A DNA stretch of 64,000 nt from Dryobates pubescens (lineage: Eukaryota > Chordata > Aves > Piciformes > Picidae), in assembly GCF_014839835.1 (NCBI RefSeq), contig NC_071634.1, positions 15,668,453 through 15,732,452 on the forward strand, given 5' to 3'. Positions 63,818 to 64,000 of the stretch are shown piece after piece. The position numbers were made by a program, and so were the translations under genes. The notes beneath the pieces are model-generated. The model made no database searches. It saw only the letters and a program-made list of their open reading frames with translations, and was not told where the DNA came from. Position 1 is the first letter of the stretch, and the number at the start of each line of letters is the position of its first letter.

Positions 63818-64000
63818 CGAGAGCGCGAGTGCCGGGACCCGGGACAGGGGGCCGGGGGGAGTCCGCAGTCCCGGGCCCAGCCCCAGCCTGCAGCAGTCCC
63901 CCGGCTGCAGGGGGTCTCCCGGGGATCTCCCGGGGGTCCGTAGTGTCTGAGAGCTGCGGGGCGGTAAGGAGCCCCCGCCTGACGAGTGGGAGAAGCGGCG

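Overview
This is a piece of a vertebrate nuclear genome, most likely a bird and probably a GC-rich, gene-dense microchromosome. The evidence is short GT-AG introns, CpG-rich promoters, many minisatellites, and about sixteen pieces of CR1 LINE, several ending in the avian/reptilian ATTCTRTG-type tail. The organism is inferred from these features; no species is claimed.

Layout, left to right. (1) 1-15.5 kb: the 3' two-thirds of EBF4 (+), whose long introns hold several minisatellites, AT-rich islands with homeodomain/octamer motifs, and a large inverted repeat. (2) 15.5-20.6 kb: intergenic, with two more AT-rich islands. (3) 20.9-29.1 kb: CPXM1 (+), with a greatly lengthened repetitive first exon. 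(4) 29.3-35.0 kb: two tandem NAT8-like (camello-type) acetyltransferase genes (+). (5) 35.6-46.4 kb: VPS16 (+), 24 coding exons, two introns with minor-spliceosome (U12) signals, and a promoter with three copies of a YY1-type motif. (6) 46.7-57.9 kb: IDH3B (+), with two alternative last exons, each followed by its own poly(A) signal. (7) 58.06-63.3 kb: NOP56 (-), tail-to-tail with IDH3B, with three box C/D snoRNA candidates in its introns and five CCAAT boxes upstream. (8) 63.8-64 kb: a poly(A) signal on the minus strand marks the 3' end of another gene that enters from the right.

The exon models of CPXM1, VPS16, IDH3B and NOP56 were joined by hand at splice sites. All keep frame from start to stop: 893, 838, 386 (or 382) and 544 residues. 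For VPS16 and IDH3B these are within one residue of the human lengths as I recall them.

The window has two halves. The left half (EBF4, CPXM1) is rich in tandem repeats and has no CR1 that I could see. The right half (from about 32 kb) carries all the CR1 copies. The genes are unrelated in function: a B-cell/neural transcription factor, a secreted carboxypeptidase-like protein, two membrane acetyltransferases, the class C Vps core, a TCA-cycle subunit and a snoRNP core protein. No operon-like or defence system is present. The most unusual structures are the inverted repeat in EBF4, the paired U12-type introns of VPS16 and the CPXM1 repeat domain.
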